From Porphyromonas somerae DSM 23386 (GTDB taxonomy: Bacteria > Bacteroidota > Bacteroidia > Bacteroidales > Porphyromonadaceae), in contig NZ_AQVC01000010.1 in NCBI RefSeq assembly GCF_000372405.1, positions 1 to 63,892 on the forward strand: a DNA stretch of 63,892 nt. Direction: 5' to 3'. The position numbers and the translations under genes are program-made. Below are positions 18,495 through 26,987 of the stretch, piece by piece. Position 1 is the stretch's first letter. Each line of letters opens with the position of its first letter. The notes beneath the pieces were generated by a model. It saw only the letters and a program-made list of their open reading frames with translations. It ran no database searches and was not told where the DNA came from.

Positions 18495-18872
18495 TTACTT
18501 ATGTCCCGACTCCTTGGCCTCTATACTTAGTGTAGCGTGAGGCACAGCACGAAGCCGCTCCTTGGGGATAAGCTTTCCTGTGGCTCTACAGATCCCGTAA
18601 GTGCCATTCTCAATTCTCACAAGTGCCGCCTCAAGGTTTTTAATAAACTTCTGCTGCCTTGCTGCTTGGCTTGCAGTCTCCTGCTTTGAGAGGAGCATCG
18701 CACTCTCTGTAAGGTTTTTATACGTAGGAGTGGTATCGGTAATATCGTTACCATCATTCGTATCCAGCGTAGAGACTAGTAGGTCATAGTTGCGACGTGC
18801 CTTAGCTAGCTTCTTCTCTATTATCTCGCGGAATTCTTGTAGTTCCTCCGGACTGTAGCTATTCTTTTCCAT
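18495..18872 (-). CDS. dksA: DksA/TraR-family regulator with degenerate zinc finger
   Basis: Small cytoplasmic protein of the DksA/TraR family, which enters the RNA polymerase secondary channel and affects stable-RNA promoters. About 125 residues: an N-terminal helical hairpin and a C-terminal domain YGICRATGKLIPKERLRAVP. In canonical DksA this domain has four zinc-binding Cys; here only one is left (CRAT for CxxC, LSIEAK for LCVECQ). Such cysteine-poor DksA forms are known in other bacteria. The ATG at 18872 is chosen; a TTG lies 6 codons upstream. Located between ileS (30 bp) and lspA (14 bp), in one operon. Confidence 0.88.
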   Translation of the reverse strand: MEKNSYSPEELQEFREIIEKKLAKARRNYDLLVSTLDTNDGNDITDTTPTYKNLTESAMLLSKQETASQAARQQKFIKNLEAALVRIENGTYGICRATGKLIPKERLRAVPHATLSIEAKESGHK

Positions 18873-18902
18873 ATCTCTATCTCTATTCAAAACGTTCTTA
18901 AC

Positions 18903-21900
18903 TTACTCAGCTTTATTAATCAGGATGGAGAGGCTCACCTCCTCATCTAGGTCTAGTGGCTCACCCTCATTATGGAGATCTCTCATCGTGATCTCCAAAG
19001 CTTGCACTTGGGTGGCGATATAGTCGTGATGAGCTTTGAGCACCTCCTCGATCTGACTATTATTCTCGAGTACAATATTTATCTTATCCGATACGTTGAA
19101 GTCCTTCGCCTTACGGATATTCTGAATTCTATTCACCAGCTCCCTTGCCAATCCCTCAAGTCGTAGTTCGGGAGTGATCGTCTCATCAAGTGCCACTGTA
19201 ATGGCTCCCTCATTCTGTACCAGCCAACCTGGCACATCATCAGAGATCACCTCTACTTGGTCTAGGAGAATCTCCTTGCCAAGGTACTCCAACTTCCCAT
19301 TATTCTGGAAGTCAATAATATCTTTATTCGACAACCCTCCGAGATAGGCAGCCACCTGCTTCATCTCCTTACCAAAGACAGGGCCAAGAGCCTTGAAGTT
19401 GGGCTTAATCTTACGCTGAACCACATCGGCCGAAGTATCGGCAAACACCAGTTCCTTTACATTCACCTCATTAAGGATCAGCTCCTTCACCCTGTCAATT
19501 GCTTCGCGTGCTACCGCATCGTCGGTAAGCACTAAAAACTTAGAGAGTGGCTGGCGTACCTTGATATCCATACGACGGCGAAGTGCGAGCACCATACTGC
19601 TGATTCGCTGTGCATAGTCCATCGACTCCTCTAGTCCCTTGTGGATCAGTGTTTCATTCGCTTCGGGGAAGGCCGTGAGATGAACCGATCTATCACCATT
19701 GGTAAGGTCACGATATAGGCGATCTGCATAGAAAGGCGACACTGGAGCGATAAGCTTCGCAACGGTCACCAGACAGTGGTATAAAGTTTGGTAAGCAGAG
19801 ACTTTATCCTCGCTCATACCCCCACCCCAGAAGCGCTTACGTGCTAGTCGCACATACCAATTGCTCAATTGATCATTTACAAAGTCCGAGATCGCACGTG
19901 CTGCCTTAGTTGGTTCATAGTCGTCCAAGTCAGTAGTTACCTCCTTAATCAAACTATTGAGAGCCGAGATGATCCAGCGGTCTAGCTCCGGTCTCTTTTC
20001 GTAAGGAATAGCCTCACTCTCTGGGTCAAAATGGTCAATATTGGCATAGAGTGCAAAGAATGAATAGGTATTGAATAGAGTCCCGAAGAACTTACGCTGT
20101 ACCTCGTCCACCCCATCCATATCAAAGCGGAGGTTATCCCATGGAGATGAGTTACTAATCATATACCATCGGAGCGGGTCAGATCCCTTCTCCTCAATCG
20201 CCCCAAATGGGTCAACGCCATTGCCTAGGCGCTTACTCATCTTATTGCCATTCTTATCCAATACCAATCCATTGGAGATGACATTCTTAAAGGCGACACT
20301 ATCAAAAATCATCGTGCTGATGGCGTGGAGCGTAAAGAACCACCCACGAGTCTGATCCACTCCTTCGGCAATAAAGTCGGCCGGATAGAAGCCGTGGTCA
20401 TCAATCAGCTCCTTATTTTCAAATGGGTAGTGCAATTGAGCATAAGGCATCGCACCAGAGTCAAACCAAACGTCAATGAGATCCTTCTCACGGTACATAG
20501 GCTGCCCTGAGGCACTCACCAGTACAATCTCATCTACATAAGGGCGGTGTAGCTCAATACTTCCATAATTGTCGCTACTATTATCGCCCACCACAAATCC
20601 AGCATAAGGGTTCTGCTTCATCAGCCCCTTAGCAACCGATTTATCTATCTCTTTTTTGAGCTCCTCTACCGAGCCAATACAGAGCTCCTCACGCCCATCT
20701 TCTGTCCTCCAAATTGGGAGCGGGGTGCCCCAGTAGCGGGAGCGGCTTAGGTTCCAATCCTGAAGATTCTGGAGCCACATACCAAAGCGGCCAGCCCCCG
20801 TACTTGCAGGCTTCCAATAAATCGTATTATTGAGCTCCTGCATACGCTCCTTAAGGGCGGTACTGCGGATAAACCAACTATCCAATGGGTAGTAAAGAAT
20901 TGGCTTATCGGTACGCCAGCAATGAGGGTAGCTGTGGCTCTGCTTTTCAATCTTAAAGGCAAGCCCACGCTGCTTCAGCTGCATACAGATAGATATGTCG
21001 AGCGTCTCATCCTTATCGGTGAGCTGCTCATCGTAGCTATTCTTTACAAATCTACCCTCAAACTCTTGATAGGCCTTGGCATCCATCTTCTCACTTACGA
21101 AGTCAGGGTCTAGTTCCTCAAGGAGGAAGTACTTACCTTGTAGGTCCACCATTGGACGCTCTTTACCCTCCTTATCAAGTAGCATCAGAGCTGGCACCCC
21201 ATGGGCATTCGCCACCTTTTGGTCATCAGCACCAAACGTAGGTGCAATGTGTACAATACCCGTACCATCTTCTGTCGATACGAAGTCACCAGTAATCACT
21301 CGATAAGCGCCCTTCCCAGGGTTTACCCAAGAGAAAAGTGGCTGGTACATCATTCCCTCTAGGTCACTGCCAGTATAGGTTTTGATTACTCGATAAGGCA
21401 TCACTTTCGCCCCCTTTTCGGGCATCTCCATAGGTAGCTCCGCCCCTTCTGGGTTGAAGTATGCCGAGAGTAGTGGCTTCGCCAAAATAGCAGTCATCGG
21501 CTCTAATGAATAGGGGTTGTAGGTCTGTACAGCCACATATTCAATCTTTGGTCCTACAGCAAGCGCTGTATTACTTGGCAAAGTCCAAGGGGTGGTGGTC
21601 CAAGCGATAAAGTAAGCCGTGCCGTGTGCAGTCAGCTCTTTTGCAGGCTCTTTGATCTCAAACATCACCGTCGCCATCGTATCCTTGACATCTCGGTAAG
21701 TGCCTGGCTGATTCAGCTCGTGAGAACTAAGTCCAGTACCTGCAGCCGGCGAATAGGGCTGAATGGTGTACCCCTTGTAGAGCAATCCCTTCTCGTAGAG
21801 TTGCTTTAGTAGGTACCAGAGGGTCTCAATATAGCGATTGTCGTAGGTGATGTAGGGGTGATCCATATCCACCCAATAGCCCATCTTCTCCGTGAGGCTA

Positions 21901-22307
21901 CGCCACTCAGCAGTGTACTTCATCACCTCCTCACGGCAAGCCTGATTGTACTCCTCTACACTGATTTTACTTCCGATATCGGCCTTGGTAATGTGCAGAC
22001 GTTTCTCCACACCAAGCTCCACAGGTAGCCCATGGGTATCCCAGCCAGCTTTACGCTCTACTAGGTACCCCTTCATAGTCTTGTACCGACAAAATAGATC
22101 CTTGATAGTACGTGCCATGACGTGATGGATTCCCGGCATACCATTGGCGGAAGGAGGTCCTTCGTAAAAGATAAACCTAGGTGCCCCTGCTCTCTCAGCT
22201 AGGGAAGCCTTGAAAAGATCTTCAGCCTGCCACTTCGCAAGCATATCTTTATTGATATCTGATAAGTTCAGTCCGCTATGTTCGGCAAATCGTTTGTTGC
22301 TACCCAT
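18903..22307 (-). CDS. ileS: Isoleucyl-tRNA synthetase
   Basis: Attaches isoleucine to tRNA-Ile in the cytoplasm. 1134 residues, class I synthetase. The HIGH motif is present in variant form within EGPPSANGMPGIHHV, the CP1 editing domain follows, and the KMSKS motif is KMSKRLGNG at about residue 691. The anticodon-binding and C-terminal domains are complete. The length and the absence of an obvious C-terminal Cys4 zinc site resemble the longer, eukaryote-like IleS type, which is often insensitive to mupirocin; that link is inference. First gene of the ileS-dksA-lspA-DUF4296 cluster. Confidence 0.96.
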   Translation of the reverse strand: MGSNKRFAEHSGLNLSDINKDMLAKWQAEDLFKASLAERAGAPRFIFYEGPPSANGMPGIHHVMARTIKDLFCRYKTMKGYLVERKAGWDTHGLPVELGVEKRLHITKADIGSKISVEEYNQACREEVMKYTAEWRSLTEKMGYWVDMDHPYITYDNRYIETLWYLLKQLYEKGLLYKGYTIQPYSPAAGTGLSSHELNQPGTYRDVKDTMATVMFEIKEPAKELTAHGTAYFIAWTTTPWTLPSNTALAVGPKIEYVAVQTYNPYSLEPMTAILAKPLLSAYFNPEGAELPMEMPEKGAKVMPYRVIKTYTGSDLEGMMYQPLFSWVNPGKGAYRVITGDFVSTEDGTGIVHIAPTFGADDQKVANAHGVPALMLLDKEGKERPMVDLQGKYFLLEELDPDFVSEKMDAKAYQEFEGRFVKNSYDEQLTDKDETLDISICMQLKQRGLAFKIEKQSHSYPHCWRTDKPILYYPLDSWFIRSTALKERMQELNNTIYWKPASTGAGRFGMWLQNLQDWNLSRSRYWGTPLPIWRTEDGREELCIGSVEELKKEIDKSVAKGLMKQNPYAGFVVGDNSSDNYGSIELHRPYVDEIVLVSASGQPMYREKDLIDVWFDSGAMPYAQLHYPFENKELIDDHGFYPADFIAEGVDQTRGWFFTLHAISTMIFDSVAFKNVISNGLVLDKNGNKMSKRLGNGVDPFGAIEEKGSDPLRWYMISNSSPWDNLRFDMDGVDEVQRKFFGTLFNTYSFFALYANIDHFDPESEAIPYEKRPELDRWIISALNSLIKEVTTDLDDYEPTKAARAISDFVNDQLSNWYVRLARKRFWGGGMSEDKVSAYQTLYHCLVTVAKLIAPVSPFYADRLYRDLTNGDRSVHLTAFPEANETLIHKGLEESMDYAQRISSMVLALRRRMDIKVRQPLSKFLVLTDDAVAREAIDRVKELILNEVNVKELVFADTSADVVQRKIKPNFKALGPVFGKEMKQVAAYLGGLSNKDIIDFQNNGKLEYLGKEILLDQVEVISDDVPGWLVQNEGAITVALDETITPELRLEGLARELVNRIQNIRKAKDFNVSDKINIVLENNSQIEEVLKAHHDYIATQVQALEITMRDLHNEGEPLDLDEEVSLSILINKAE

Positions 22308-22327
22308 ACAAGTTATCGTTATTTATA

Positions 22328-22377
22328 GATGGCTCTCGCCATCTTTTTACTCTTGATTTAATTAATGTGCAAATATA
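22328..22377 (-). promoter_or_regulatory. ileS promoter and leader hairpin
   Basis: On the minus strand a -7 box TATATTTG lies at 22370-22377. The short leader carries a perfect 7-bp hairpin (22328-22345, AGATGGC / GCCATCT with a GAGA loop). The start codon is about 20 bp after the hairpin. There is no room for a T-box. Confidence 0.55.
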
Positions 22378-22465
22378 CCTCTTTTCAATTAGATAGCCTT
22401 AGTACATTCCGAGAACTTATGGGTACGCATTAGAGTTGCAAATAAACTTTTCGCTCGTCCACCAC

Positions 22466-22536
22466 GTCCGACTTGTCTGACCGTCCGACTTATCCGATCT
22501 GTCCGACTTGTCCGATCTGTCCGACTTGTCCGATAA
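22466..22536. repeat. 18-bp tandem repeat, four copies
   Basis: Four consecutive copies of GTCCGACTTGTCCGATCT (first copy 17 bp, the others 18 bp, with few differences) lie upstream of ileS. No coding frame crosses them. The rest of the stretch between ileS and the rhodanese gene (22308-22676) holds the ileS promoter and one hairpin. Confidence 0.85.
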
Positions 22537-22562
22537 GGCACCCCCCAATTAATCGCCCTCTA

Positions 22563-22585
22563 GTAAGGACCTCAAAGGTCCTTAC
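22563..22585. repeat. Perfect 10-bp palindrome
   Basis: GTAAGGACCT (22563-22572) is followed, after CAA, by its exact complement (22576-22585). The same GGACCT core begins and ends the large inverted repeat at 23240-23477, so it may be a solo fragment of that repeat family. Confidence 0.7.
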
Positions 22586-22676
22586 CCCATAGCCTCCCCC
22601 CTACGAATACCATACGGTAAGGCCTTTCTAATGGCGTAACCCTAGCTCCATCTTGAGGGTACACACAATAATAGAG

Positions 22677-23072
22677 CTACTTCAAAACCGGATAGCCTGC
22701 ATCTAACCACCCAAGTATACCGTCCTTGAGATTGACGATGCTGTAGCCCTCCTTTTCTAGTTCCTTGGCGGCCATCATACTCCTCTTGCCCGAACGACAG
22801 TAGAGATAAATTGGCTGACTCTTGTCTAGTCGCTCACTTACCTTTTTCGTAAAGCTTGGGCCCTGCACATCAATATTGATCGCAGACTCTAGATGCCCCT
22901 CGGCAAATTCTTCCGCAGTACGGACATCAAGAAGCTGTACCTCTGAAGCCCCGCTAATTCGTTCTTTGAATGTAGCAGAGTCCACCGTCACTATCTTTTG
23001 TGATGCTTGGCACGATCCAAAAAGCATTGCAAATATCCCCATAATGATACTGTAGTAAAGTATTCGTTTCAT
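22677..23072 (-). CDS. Rhodanese-like lipoprotein
   Basis: Single-domain rhodanese in the cell envelope. 131 residues. The N-terminus MKRILYYSIIMGIFAMLFGSC is a lipoprotein signal peptide with Cys21 as lipidation site. The domain has LLDVRTAEEFAEGH and the active-site loop YCRSGKRSM, with the catalytic Cys of the CxxGxR pattern. Rhodaneses transfer sulfane sulfur; the substrate of this exported form is unknown. It stands alone in repeat-rich DNA, with its own -7 box TATGTTTG at 23121-23128. Confidence 0.88.
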   Translation of the reverse strand: MKRILYYSIIMGIFAMLFGSCQASQKIVTVDSATFKERISGASEVQLLDVRTAEEFAEGHLESAINIDVQGPSFTKKVSERLDKSQPIYLYCRSGKRSMMAAKELEKEGYSIVNLKDGILGWLDAGYPVLK

Positions 23073-23120
23073 TTATATCTCTAACGTTATTATCATTTGC
23101 ATGGTGTACACCTAACTACA

Positions 23121-23128
23121 CAAACATA
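23121..23128 (-). promoter_or_regulatory. Promoter of the rhodanese gene
   Basis: TATGTTTG on the minus strand fits the Bacteroidota -7 consensus. It lies 49 bp before the start codon. Confidence 0.5.
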
Positions 23129-23239
23129 CCAATAATTGCACAGACAACAGACAATTACCGCCCCACCCCGCTAGGGCAACGCATTAGAAGAGACTGTTGT
23201 ATGAATGGTCAAATACAAGTTGTTGAATAATGGCGTAAG

Positions 23240-23477
23240 GACCTCGGTAGAGGTCCGTGTTAAATAGGCACAGGTCGGAGGGGCGTAGCCCCCGAACGAC
23301 CTGTGTGTAAGAGCATATTTCCTACCTCAATGACCCCGGCTGAGAGGTCAGACCTAGATAAGGTTGTCCGACCCCTCAGCCGGGGTCGTAGGGGTGTTTT
23401 GCACATCGTTATACACAGGTCTTCGGCACTGCGTGACTTGACCTGTGCCTATTTAGCACGGACCTCTGCCGAGGTCC
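23240..23477. repeat. Nested inverted-repeat element (MITE-like or structured RNA)
   Basis: Three nested inverted repeats fold this 238-bp stretch on itself. The outer arms are 38 bp (23240-23277 with 23440-23477, 36 of 38 matching). The middle arms are 13 bp (23298-23310 with 23409-23421, one mismatch). The inner arms are 18 bp (23332-23349 with 23370-23387, one mismatch). No convincing gene lies inside. It could be a non-autonomous mobile repeat or a structured RNA. Confidence 0.8.
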
Positions 23478-23651
23478 TCCCCTATAGACGCACCTATGAA
23501 TGCAATACGGCAAGACCTTCCTAATGCGTAACTCCTGACGGTACCTACTACCTAGAAGGAATTGTCTCGAGTATATTGTAGGTTATTAATTAAAGAGAAG
23601 GCACCCCAAAAAGGAGATTATCACAAGAGCCCATTTATCAACGATTAAAGT

Positions 23652-23930
23652 AAAACCCCGGAGGGGTTTCATGGACTAATAACCCAAGCTTCCCCCTGAA
23701 GGCGAGCGTCAGCGAGCCTGAGGGTGAAGCTTGGGTAGCGATGTCACTATAATATCACACTACCCCGAAGGGGTTGCATATCCACAATAACCTATGGATA
23801 CCAAAGTGCAACCCCTTCGGGGTAGTAGTTTGCGGTCTATTCCTCTTCCCAACCTTCTCCTCGCAGGTACGCTTCGCATACCAGCGAAGGGGAAGGCTGG
23901 GTTAATAGGCCATGGAAGCCCTTCGGGCTT
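23652..23930. repeat. Cluster of GC-rich hairpins (REP-like)
   Basis: At least five palindromes follow each other: AAACCCC/GGGGTTT at the start; ACCCAAGCTTCCCCCT with its near complement; a perfect 18-bp pair, 23761-23778 with 23807-23824, enclosing TATCCA/TGGATA; CCCAACCTTC..GAAGGCTGGG; and GAAGCCCTTCGGGCTTC at the end. No reading frame is supported. The arrangement resembles extragenic palindromic repeats. Confidence 0.75.
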
Positions 23931-24138
23931 CTATCATCACCCCTCTTAATAGGATCTGAAATAGATATTTGGTAGGACATCCATAGCACTTATTAAAACC
24001 ACTGAAATCATTGACCTCTAAAAGTCATTCGGTGTTTTTATGGCATTCCGTTCAGTGTTTTTGTGGTGGTAGGTAGGAGAGTACACGAGGAAAAAAATAG
24101 AGATCGTTGCAAGAAGTTTTACGCCCTAGTTAGTAGAG

Positions 24139-24231
24139 CAATTGCCGAGATGCAACTAAGCAATTGCCGAGTTGCAACTAAGCATTTGCTTTGTTGCAAC
24201 TAACCGATCGCTTAGTTGCAACTCGGCAAAC
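24139..24231. repeat. Imperfect 22-bp repeats (TTGCAACTAAGC)
   Basis: Three direct copies around ATTGCCGAGTTGCAACTAAG are followed by one inverted copy (CTTAGTTGCAACTCGGCAA). Non-coding. The rest of 23073-24397 between the rhodanese and glycosyltransferase genes holds the two larger repeat elements described separately and a run of nine G at 24383-24391, just beyond the glycosyltransferase stop. Confidence 0.75.
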
Positions 24232-24397
24232 TCCAAAATAGACTACTGATTATCAACCACTTACAAACACTCTCCCAACAGCCCACATTTCACCAGAATT
24301 CGGTATGACAAAATCGTCCTACGACGTCTTAGCCGATTTGAAGAAACTGTGTGAGAATTGCATGTCGTGCAATACTCTCAAAGGGGGGGGGCAAGGG

Positions 24398-25561
24398 TTA
24401 TTTTCCGTTATGGCCAATGAGCTTTTTCTCCCTTAGTACTTCATAGCGGGGGATAATCTCGTCTCGTACCACTTCTGCCCAGGAGGAGCCAAGCTGTTGG
24501 GAGACGTGGTCGGCAACCTTATCAAGGTGTTGGCGGTTATTCACAAGTTCACGAATCTTATCGGCGTAGGCTTGTGGGGTACTCTCAGAGGTAAATCCAT
24601 TCACGCCCTCCTCCACAAAGGTGGCACAGGTACTCTCTCGTAGCAGTAATGAGGGGGTGTGCATGGCAGCTGCTTCTCGAATCACATTGCCAAAGGTATC
24701 ATAGAGTGAGGGGAAAAGGAAGAGGTCGGCAGCAGCGTAGTAGCTCATCAACTGTACGCGGTCTGATACCAAACCAGCAAACTTCACCTTCTCCCCTAGC
24801 CCGAGGGCGATTGTCTTCTCCTCAAACTGTTCTTTGGCATTGCCTGTCCCCACAAAGAGCATTCGAAATGGGAGGTCATCAAGCAGAGCCAAGCTATCCA
24901 AAATGAGGTCGATATTCTTATGTACAATGTGCTGGCCTACGAATAGGAAAAGGGGCATATCATCTGCCAGGCCTAGCTCATGGCGACATGAAACCCTTGC
25001 CGACTTCCAATCCACTCCAGCGGTCTCAATGCCCATTGGCACGATCTCAACTGGGCCGTAGTAACCATACTCAATCAGTGTCTTTTCGATAGAAGGGTCG
25101 GCGATCCACACCTCATCGGCACTGGTATAAAACTTTACGATCTTCTCTACCACAAGCTCGGTAATCCCTTCGCTCTTGGTGGCTTGGTAGATATCATCCC
25201 AATACTTGGAGTGAAATGTAGCGATGAAGGGGACCTTATTCTTTCGGGCTATCTTTCTGCCCAGTAGACCTACAGAGAATGGGCTATGACAGTGGACAAT
25301 ATCAAAGTCCATTCCCTTCACCTCCGAGAGCACAGGGCTAGGAAGTGTGGAAAAAGCATAGCCATAGGGCTTGCGATTACGCAATAATATAGTGGGCAAT
25401 CGCTTTACGTCAAAGGGCTCCTGAAAGGGCTCGCCCTCCGCATTGGCAGTCACCACCGACAGATCTACACCGGCTTTATGTAACTCTAGTGCCGTATAAT
25501 ACTGCCCAACCCCTACCCCATCTATTGCGGGTGGAAAACTATCTACAAAAATACCCAACAT
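24398..25561 (-). CDS. Glycosyltransferase, GT4 type
   Basis: GT-B fold glycosyltransferase of 387 residues, expected to add a sugar from a nucleotide-sugar to an envelope lipid or glycan. The N-terminal domain begins GIFVDSFPPAIDGVGVGQ, the usual start of this family. The C-terminal domain has LFVGQHIVHKNIDLIL, PSLYDTFGNVIREAAAMHTP and a conserved EX7E-like pair around IREAAAMHTPSLLLRES. The overall look is close to alpha-mannosyl- or diacylglycerol-glucosyltransferases, but the donor and acceptor cannot be told. No signal peptide. 40 bp after hflX in the same direction, probably co-transcribed. Confidence 0.85.
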   Translation of the reverse strand: MLGIFVDSFPPAIDGVGVGQYYTALELHKAGVDLSVVTANAEGEPFQEPFDVKRLPTILLRNRKPYGYAFSTLPSPVLSEVKGMDFDIVHCHSPFSVGLLGRKIARKNKVPFIATFHSKYWDDIYQATKSEGITELVVEKIVKFYTSADEVWIADPSIEKTLIEYGYYGPVEIVPMGIETAGVDWKSARVSCRHELGLADDMPLFLFVGQHIVHKNIDLILDSLALLDDLPFRMLFVGTGNAKEQFEEKTIALGLGEKVKFAGLVSDRVQLMSYYAAADLFLFPSLYDTFGNVIREAAAMHTPSLLLRESTCATFVEEGVNGFTSESTPQAYADKIRELVNNRQHLDKVADHVSQQLGSSWAEVVRDEIIPRYEVLREKKLIGHNGK

Positions 25562-25601
25562 AGTTACTTACATCGTTTTCAAATCAATAAAACAAGATGG
25601 A

Positions 25602-26840
25602 CTAGTGAGTCACCTCCTCACCGGTCTCATCGTAATAGCTAAAGAGGAAGTCGTCGTAAGGGAAGCGTGTAACGTGGATCTCCTTCACACGATCGTAGAG
25701 ACGCTCTTTTAGCTCTTCAATCCCTAGCCCCTCTTTGGCCGAAATGAATAGTACGTCCTCCTCACCCTGCTTGGCCATCCAGGTCTTTTTCAGCTCCTCC
25801 AACGAGATATTTTCTTTGGTGGCTGGCGTGAGGTCGTCCTCATCTTTGGGTTCAAAGGTAAAGGCATCAACCTTATTAAAGATAAGGATTGTGGGCTTTT
25901 TCTCTCCGTCGAGTATCTCACTGAGGGTTTGATTGACCACTGCTATCTGCTCCTCAAAGGCGGGATGCGACACATCAACTACGTGGATAAGGATATCGGA
26001 CTCCTTGACCTCGTCGAGTGTCGACTTGAAGGACTCTATCAGCTCGGTCGGTAGCTTTCGGATAAACCCAACCGTATCGGAGAGAAGGAATGGTAGATTC
26101 TTTACCACCACCTTGCGGACGGTGGTATCGAGGGTGGCGAAGAGTTTGTTCTCGGCAAATACTTCGCTCTTGGCTAGGAGATTGAGGATGGTAGACTTCC
26201 CCACATTCGTATAGCCGACTAGTGCCACTCGCACCATCTTACCTCTATTCTTGCGTTGCACCACTTTCTGCTTGGCGATCTTATCTAGCTCCTCTTTGAG
26301 CTTGGCAATCTTATCCAATACTATTCGGCGGTCGGTCTCTAGCTGAGTTTCACCAGGTCCCCGCATCAAGGCACCTCCGCCTCGCTGTCTATCCAAGTGG
26401 CTCCACAATCTCGTTAGTCGTGGAAGGAGATAATTGTATTGGGCCAGCTCCACCTGTGTCTTGGCGTGAGCTGTGCGTGCTCTGGAGGCGAAGATATCTA
26501 GGATAAGGGAGGTGCGGTCTAGCACACGCACCTTGAGCTTTTGCTCTATATTACGCATCTGATTGGGGGATAGTTCGTCGTCGAATATCACAGTACCGAT
26601 CTCGTCCTCCTCTATTTTATCGGCAATCTCCTGGAGCTTGCCACTTCCTATAAATGTAGCTCCGTTGGGGTGCTCTAGTCTCTGCGTAAAGCTCTCCACT
26701 GCCTGTATCTGTGCGGTATGCGCTAAAAAGGCCAACTCCTCTAGGTACTCATTGACCTCTTGCTCCGAAACATCGGGGGTCACGAGGCCCACAAGGTAGG
26801 CGCGATCAGTAGCTGCATCTGTCTTTATAAAGTCTCTCAT
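25602..26840 (-). CDS. hflX: Ribosome-associated GTPase HflX
   Basis: GTPase that binds 50S/70S ribosomes and helps rescue stalled or hibernating ribosomes. 412 residues. The N-terminal HflX domain has the glycine-rich loop GGGALMRGPGETQLE. The G domain has G1 GYTNVGKST, G3 DTVGFIRKLP and G4 NKVD, and a short C-terminal extension follows. Normal length. Its own promoter (-7 box at 26866-26873) is followed downstream by the glycosyltransferase gene. Confidence 0.95.
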   Translation of the reverse strand: MRDFIKTDAATDRAYLVGLVTPDVSEQEVNEYLEELAFLAHTAQIQAVESFTQRLEHPNGATFIGSGKLQEIADKIEEDEIGTVIFDDELSPNQMRNIEQKLKVRVLDRTSLILDIFASRARTAHAKTQVELAQYNYLLPRLTRLWSHLDRQRGGGALMRGPGETQLETDRRIVLDKIAKLKEELDKIAKQKVVQRKNRGKMVRVALVGYTNVGKSTILNLLAKSEVFAENKLFATLDTTVRKVVVKNLPFLLSDTVGFIRKLPTELIESFKSTLDEVKESDILIHVVDVSHPAFEEQIAVVNQTLSEILDGEKKPTILIFNKVDAFTFEPKDEDDLTPATKENISLEELKKTWMAKQGEEDVLFISAKEGLGIEELKERLYDRVKEIHVTRFPYDDFLFSYYDETGEEVTH

Positions 26841-26865
26841 TATTATTCTCTATATGGCTTATTCA

Positions 26866-26873
26866 CAAAGGTA
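26866..26873 (-). promoter_or_regulatory. hflX promoter
   Basis: Perfect -7 box TACCTTTG on the minus strand, 26 bp before the hflX start codon and downstream of the hairpin that ends the M20 gene. Confidence 0.65.
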
Positions 26874-26930
26874 CAAAAAAGAATAGATACACTTGAAGTA
26901 AACACAATGGGGCACAAATAGCATTAAGAA

Positions 26931-26967
26931 GAGAAGTCCCTTGCACCTTTGGCACAAGGGACTTCTC
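26931..26967 (-). terminator. Terminator after the M20 hydrolase gene
   Basis: A perfect 13-bp inverted repeat (GAGAAGTCCCTTG at 26931-26943 with 26955-26967, 11-nt loop) lies 20 bp after the stop codon of the hydrolase. The T-run on the minus strand is weak (TCTTCTTAAT), so the hairpin may act mainly as a 3' end stabiliser. Confidence 0.7.
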
Positions 26968-26987
26968 TCTTTATATGTGACAGACCG

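Noticed and set aside
22308-22377. T-box riboswitch in the ileS leader
   Set aside because: The leader is only about 60 bp with one short hairpin and no T-box sequence.
22466-22536. CRISPR or coding repeat
   Set aside because: Short tandem copies without spacers and no open frame.
24383-24391. Run of nine G as a phase-variation switch
   Set aside because: It lies downstream of the glycosyltransferase stop codon and outside any promoter or gene, so slippage would not alter a product.
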